This document shows positions 9,028 to 10,728 of a DNA stretch of 10,728 nucleotides, piece after piece (the stretch's first letter is position 1; each line of letters opens with the position of its first letter). Source of the DNA: Saccoglossus kowalevskii (lineage: Eukaryota > Hemichordata > Enteropneusta > Harrimaniidae); contig NW_003147791.1 in the NCBI RefSeq assembly GCF_000003605.2, positions 35,851 through 46,578 on the forward strand. Direction: 5' to 3'. The translations under genes and the position numbers were made by a program. The notes under the pieces are model-generated. The model was not told the DNA's origin and searched no databases. It saw nothing but the letters and a program-made list of their open reading frames with translations.

Positions 9028-9277
9028 ATAGAAACATCTTCAAAAAAACACGAGAATTGGTAGTTTGGTGAAGAATTTAGCCCATTGGACAACATCGCGT
9101 GGAGTAGCTGTATTTACCGGTTACAGGATCCACGTAGGCACGATAGTTACCCGCTATCTGTGGTACGACGTCGCTGTAAATATGGAAGTGGTGTTAGAAG
9201 ATTCGCTGACGTTCCTAACTGTTACTATGCGCAATTCAAGTTACGTCCCTCTGCTGTACTGAACAGTATCTACAAAC
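9028..9277 (+). pseudogene. First-exon remnant of the DEG/ENaC copy
   Basis: Aligned by eye with the intact exon, the start ATG has become ATA (9028-9030). A one-base gain in the A run near 9042-9048 shifts the frame. From RIG (9053) the copy reads SLVKNLAHWTTSRGVA, so the conserved HG gating motif is now RG (CGT at 9098-9100). A 60-base in-frame deletion at 9109/9110 removes the equivalents of residues 28-47, which includes the first half of TM1. FTGYRIHVGTIVTRYLWYDVAV then follows closely. The signature FPAVTVC is FLTVTMR, losing the first extracellular cysteine. A 4-base deletion near 9238 shifts the frame again, after which LRPSAVLNSIYK matches LRLSAILNSTYK. Homology fades after about 9277. 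Confidence 0.88.
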
Positions 9278-9325
9278 TTATATACCAACATTTACTTGAT
9301 ATATCCTGAATCCTGTGGCAACACA

Positions 9326-9481
9326 AACCTCTTTCGGGACAAGAAAATGTGATATTTCAGAAACTATTTCTCAGATTACATAAAACTAGAGTTGAAAGGT
9401 CTGCCTGAGCACGTACTCATATTTTGCAATGCAGTTCTAAAAATATGCAAACATCATCATATCATTTCACCAAGAAATGTG
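9326..9481 (+). pseudogene. Possible post-TM1 exon remnant of the DEG/ENaC copy
   Basis: One frame reads NLFRDKKM, a stop at 9350-9352, then YFRNYFSDYIKL, LPEHVLIFCNAVLKICK and HHHIISPRNV before a stop at 9482. In DEG/ENaC proteins the region after the first extracellular segment has a helix followed by a hydrophobic pair and C-x-F-N-G-x-x-C. LIFCNAVLKICK has similar spacing, and the piece sits where such an exon should be. The similarity is weak and judged by eye. Confidence 0.42.
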
Positions 9482-9636
9482 TGATTGTTTATATTTATGC
9501 AAATAGTGGAAGTGACATATAGTATATAACGGTGTGCTGGGAGTGTACCCAGTATCATACACTAAAATCTGATTTTTTAAGGGAAACGTATACTTACATG
9601 TATATAAAATTAAGCCAAAGTAATGCACATTACGAA

Positions 9637-9744
9637 ATGTATGAAGGTTTGACATTTATAGTTCTTGAGATCTGCGATGATTTGTTTTTTGTTCATTTGC
9701 CCAGCTCGTATCGACATCGATTGTATCTCATCTTTCACGGTAGT
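9637..9744 (+). pseudogene. Possible palm-strand exon remnant of the DEG/ENaC copy
   Basis: Within an open frame from 9532 to 9774, the segment YEGLTFIVLEICDDLFFV, then the hydrophobic run LYLIFHGSW, resembles the conserved palm strands of DEG/ENaC channels. The family pattern is GLxLxLNxxxxxY followed by a hydrophobic strand ending in IH. The codons outside this part (for example the TYTYMYIKLSQ stretch) do not look like the family and may be intron. The call depends mainly on position and order relative to the first-exon remnant. Confidence 0.42.
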
Positions 9745-9831
9745 TGGATGAAAACCGTGCTATCTGTAATCTAATCCTGGAATCTGGTTGTAATAATGAA
9801 AGGAAATTGAAGTGGTAGGAAAGGACAGTAA

Positions 9832-10023
9832 ATGCAGCCAGAATCCGAGGGTCAAAATACGTCACAATACATCCATCAAGGCGGTTGCAAAGTGTCAACA
9901 ACTATGGATGTAGTAAAGGACTTGATTTGCAGTTTGTGTGAATACCAGGGAGAAAAAATCATGCAAATTCTATGCTTCAGTAACAGTATTTGCTGCTTTT
10001 TTGTGCAATGGAAATTAATATAA
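9832..10023 (+). pseudogene. Possible cysteine-rich exon remnant of the DEG/ENaC copy
   Basis: The frame reads SQYIHQGGCKVSTTMDVV, then KDLICSLCEYQGEK, then LCFSNSICCFFVQW. DEG/ENaC proteins have Y-x-x-x-x-C-x-x-x-C, a spacer, then C-x-C before more cysteines. Here the second cysteine of the first pair would be replaced and C-x-C is C-x-x-C, as expected of decay. With six cysteines in 63 codons it is unlike its AT-rich surroundings. It could still be a chance frame. Confidence 0.38.
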
Positions 10024-10413
10024 AACAACCTTGGAACGTTTATCTTGAGAATTTGAGAAGACGAAAATCCCTTGGGAAAGTCGTTGTGAAACAATAGACA
10101 TGCTTCTCCAGGGTATCAAGGTTATTTCGGTTATTTGAAGATGGAAACTGCTGCTTTATAGAAGAGCAAATTTGAATGTCATTGACCACAGTATTGACGT
10201 TTTTAGAGGGGCGACTCGCTAGAAGTATTCGCCGTGACTCCGGACTTTTCATTCGGGTTTATACAAGACTTACATGTTACTATGAGAAGGGTTTAATGTC
10301 TTGTTTGTATTGTGATGTTCTCATGGAATTGTTATCAAACTGTACGTTTTGACAAGTCGTATGCAATGGTAAGATTATATTTCAGGTATACTCGAAGTGA
10401 ATATCAGCATTGA

Positions 10414-10572
10414 GCCTTTTATAAATGTCATGGTTTTGTTATAAGCCAGTCTCAGAAGTATTGGGCCAACGAATTTGCAAACTCGCTAGCGAATTGGCTA
10501 ACTGCTTGGGTTTTGACAGTAAGCTTTCGAATCGCTATGGCGCCGACTTGTGGTCGCGTCTACTCTGGGTGA
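10414..10572 (+). pseudogene. Possible pre-TM2 exon remnant of the DEG/ENaC copy
   Basis: The frame reads FVISQSQKYWANEFANSLA, then NWLTAWVL, and stops at 10570-10572. Before TM2, DEG/ENaC proteins usually have a cysteine pair and then a Ser-rich strand followed by a WPS-like turn, and SQSQKYWANEF resembles that. In the overlapping frame WFCYKPVSEV recalls the C-x-x-P-C-x-E motif that precedes it, so an indel may have collapsed the two. No TM2 is visible in the last 150 bases. This is the weakest of the blocks. Confidence 0.3.
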
Positions 10573-10728
10573 GTCAATTACCTGGTTCAGACGTAACCAC
10601 AGGGAGTTGGACAAACTTATGTATTTTAAAAAAATATTAAATAATAAAATGTTAGATAACTTTTCTTTGACCCCCCCTTCCTGGTATCGATTTCAAGTAA
10701 TCACTGATCTTTTTTTATACCACCCTTT
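10573..10728. other. AT-rich tail, no feature
   Basis: The last bases contain A- and T-rich runs and a short C run (about 10671-10677). I see no exon. The AATAAA at 10643-10648 is in a region where it arises easily by chance. Confidence 0.5.

Larger units (their letters stand above)
8989..10572 (+). pseudogene. Decayed DEG/ENaC channel gene copy
   Basis: The first part is clearly a mutated copy of the intact exon at 2330-1973, including 5' leader sequence. Four further blocks downstream, on the same strand and in the order expected of the family, look like the remains of later exons: post-TM1 region (9326-9481), palm strands (9640-9740), cysteine-rich region (9832-10020) and pre-TM2 region (10414-10572). 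No TM2 with the GxS selectivity motif is seen before the window ends. Stops and frameshifts occur throughout, so no channel can be made. The first exon is certain. The rest rests on weak motifs plus collinearity. The gaps between blocks are only about 150-400 bases, much shorter than intron 1 of the intact gene. Confidence 0.65.

Noticed and set aside
10643-10648. AATAAA as a polyadenylation signal for the dead channel copy
   Set aside because: No TM2 exon precedes it, and the AT-rich tail makes this hexamer likely by chance.
1-10728. tRNA, rRNA, CRISPR or bacterial operon signals
   Set aside because: I looked for tRNA B-box-like words, regular spaced repeats and tightly packed reading frames, and saw none. 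The sequence is animal genomic DNA.

Overview
This is an AT-rich stretch of animal (eukaryotic) genomic DNA. There are no operons, ribosome binding sites or dense coding. The only intact coding exon ends at a consensus GTAAGT splice donor. The rest is introns, decayed genes, palindromic DNA transposons and simple repeats. The exon encodes the N-terminus of a DEG/ENaC (amiloride-sensitive / peptide-gated type) sodium channel. The family, the transposon load and the relict non-LTR retrotransposon fit an invertebrate, perhaps a lophotrochozoan. The sequence does not fix the phylum.

Layout. Positions 1-1972 are most likely intron 1 of the minus-strand channel gene, whose first coding exon is 2330-1973. 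A short GC-rich transposon-like element (375-704) with 14-bp perfect inverted ends and TA on both sides lies in that intron. From 2331 to about 7300 I see no gene. This part holds an AT dinucleotide run (2384-2420), a 160-bp near-perfect palindrome (4079-4238) and ten copies of TCTAA (6269-6318). Positions 7307-7402 hold a local cluster of three copies of one motif, two direct and one inverted. On the minus strand, 8895 down to about 7497 is a broken retrotransposon ORF1/gag-like gene. It has a CCHC zinc knuckle and several frameshifts, and a second palindromic element (8507-8690) splits it.

From about 8989 to 10572 the plus strand carries a decayed second copy of the DEG/ENaC gene. Its first exon is plainly homologous to the 2330-1973 exon, with the HG histidine lost, half of TM1 deleted and several frameshifts. 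Four weaker blocks follow in the order expected of the family: post-TM1 region, palm strands, cysteine-rich region, and the region before TM2. The intact and dead copies are head to head about 6.7 kb apart, which suggests an old inverted duplication followed by loss of one copy.

The genes do not form a pathway. The window reads as the 5' end of one ion-channel gene, its dead paralogue, and the mobile elements that settled between them. All calls come from reading the sequence. No homology search was run.
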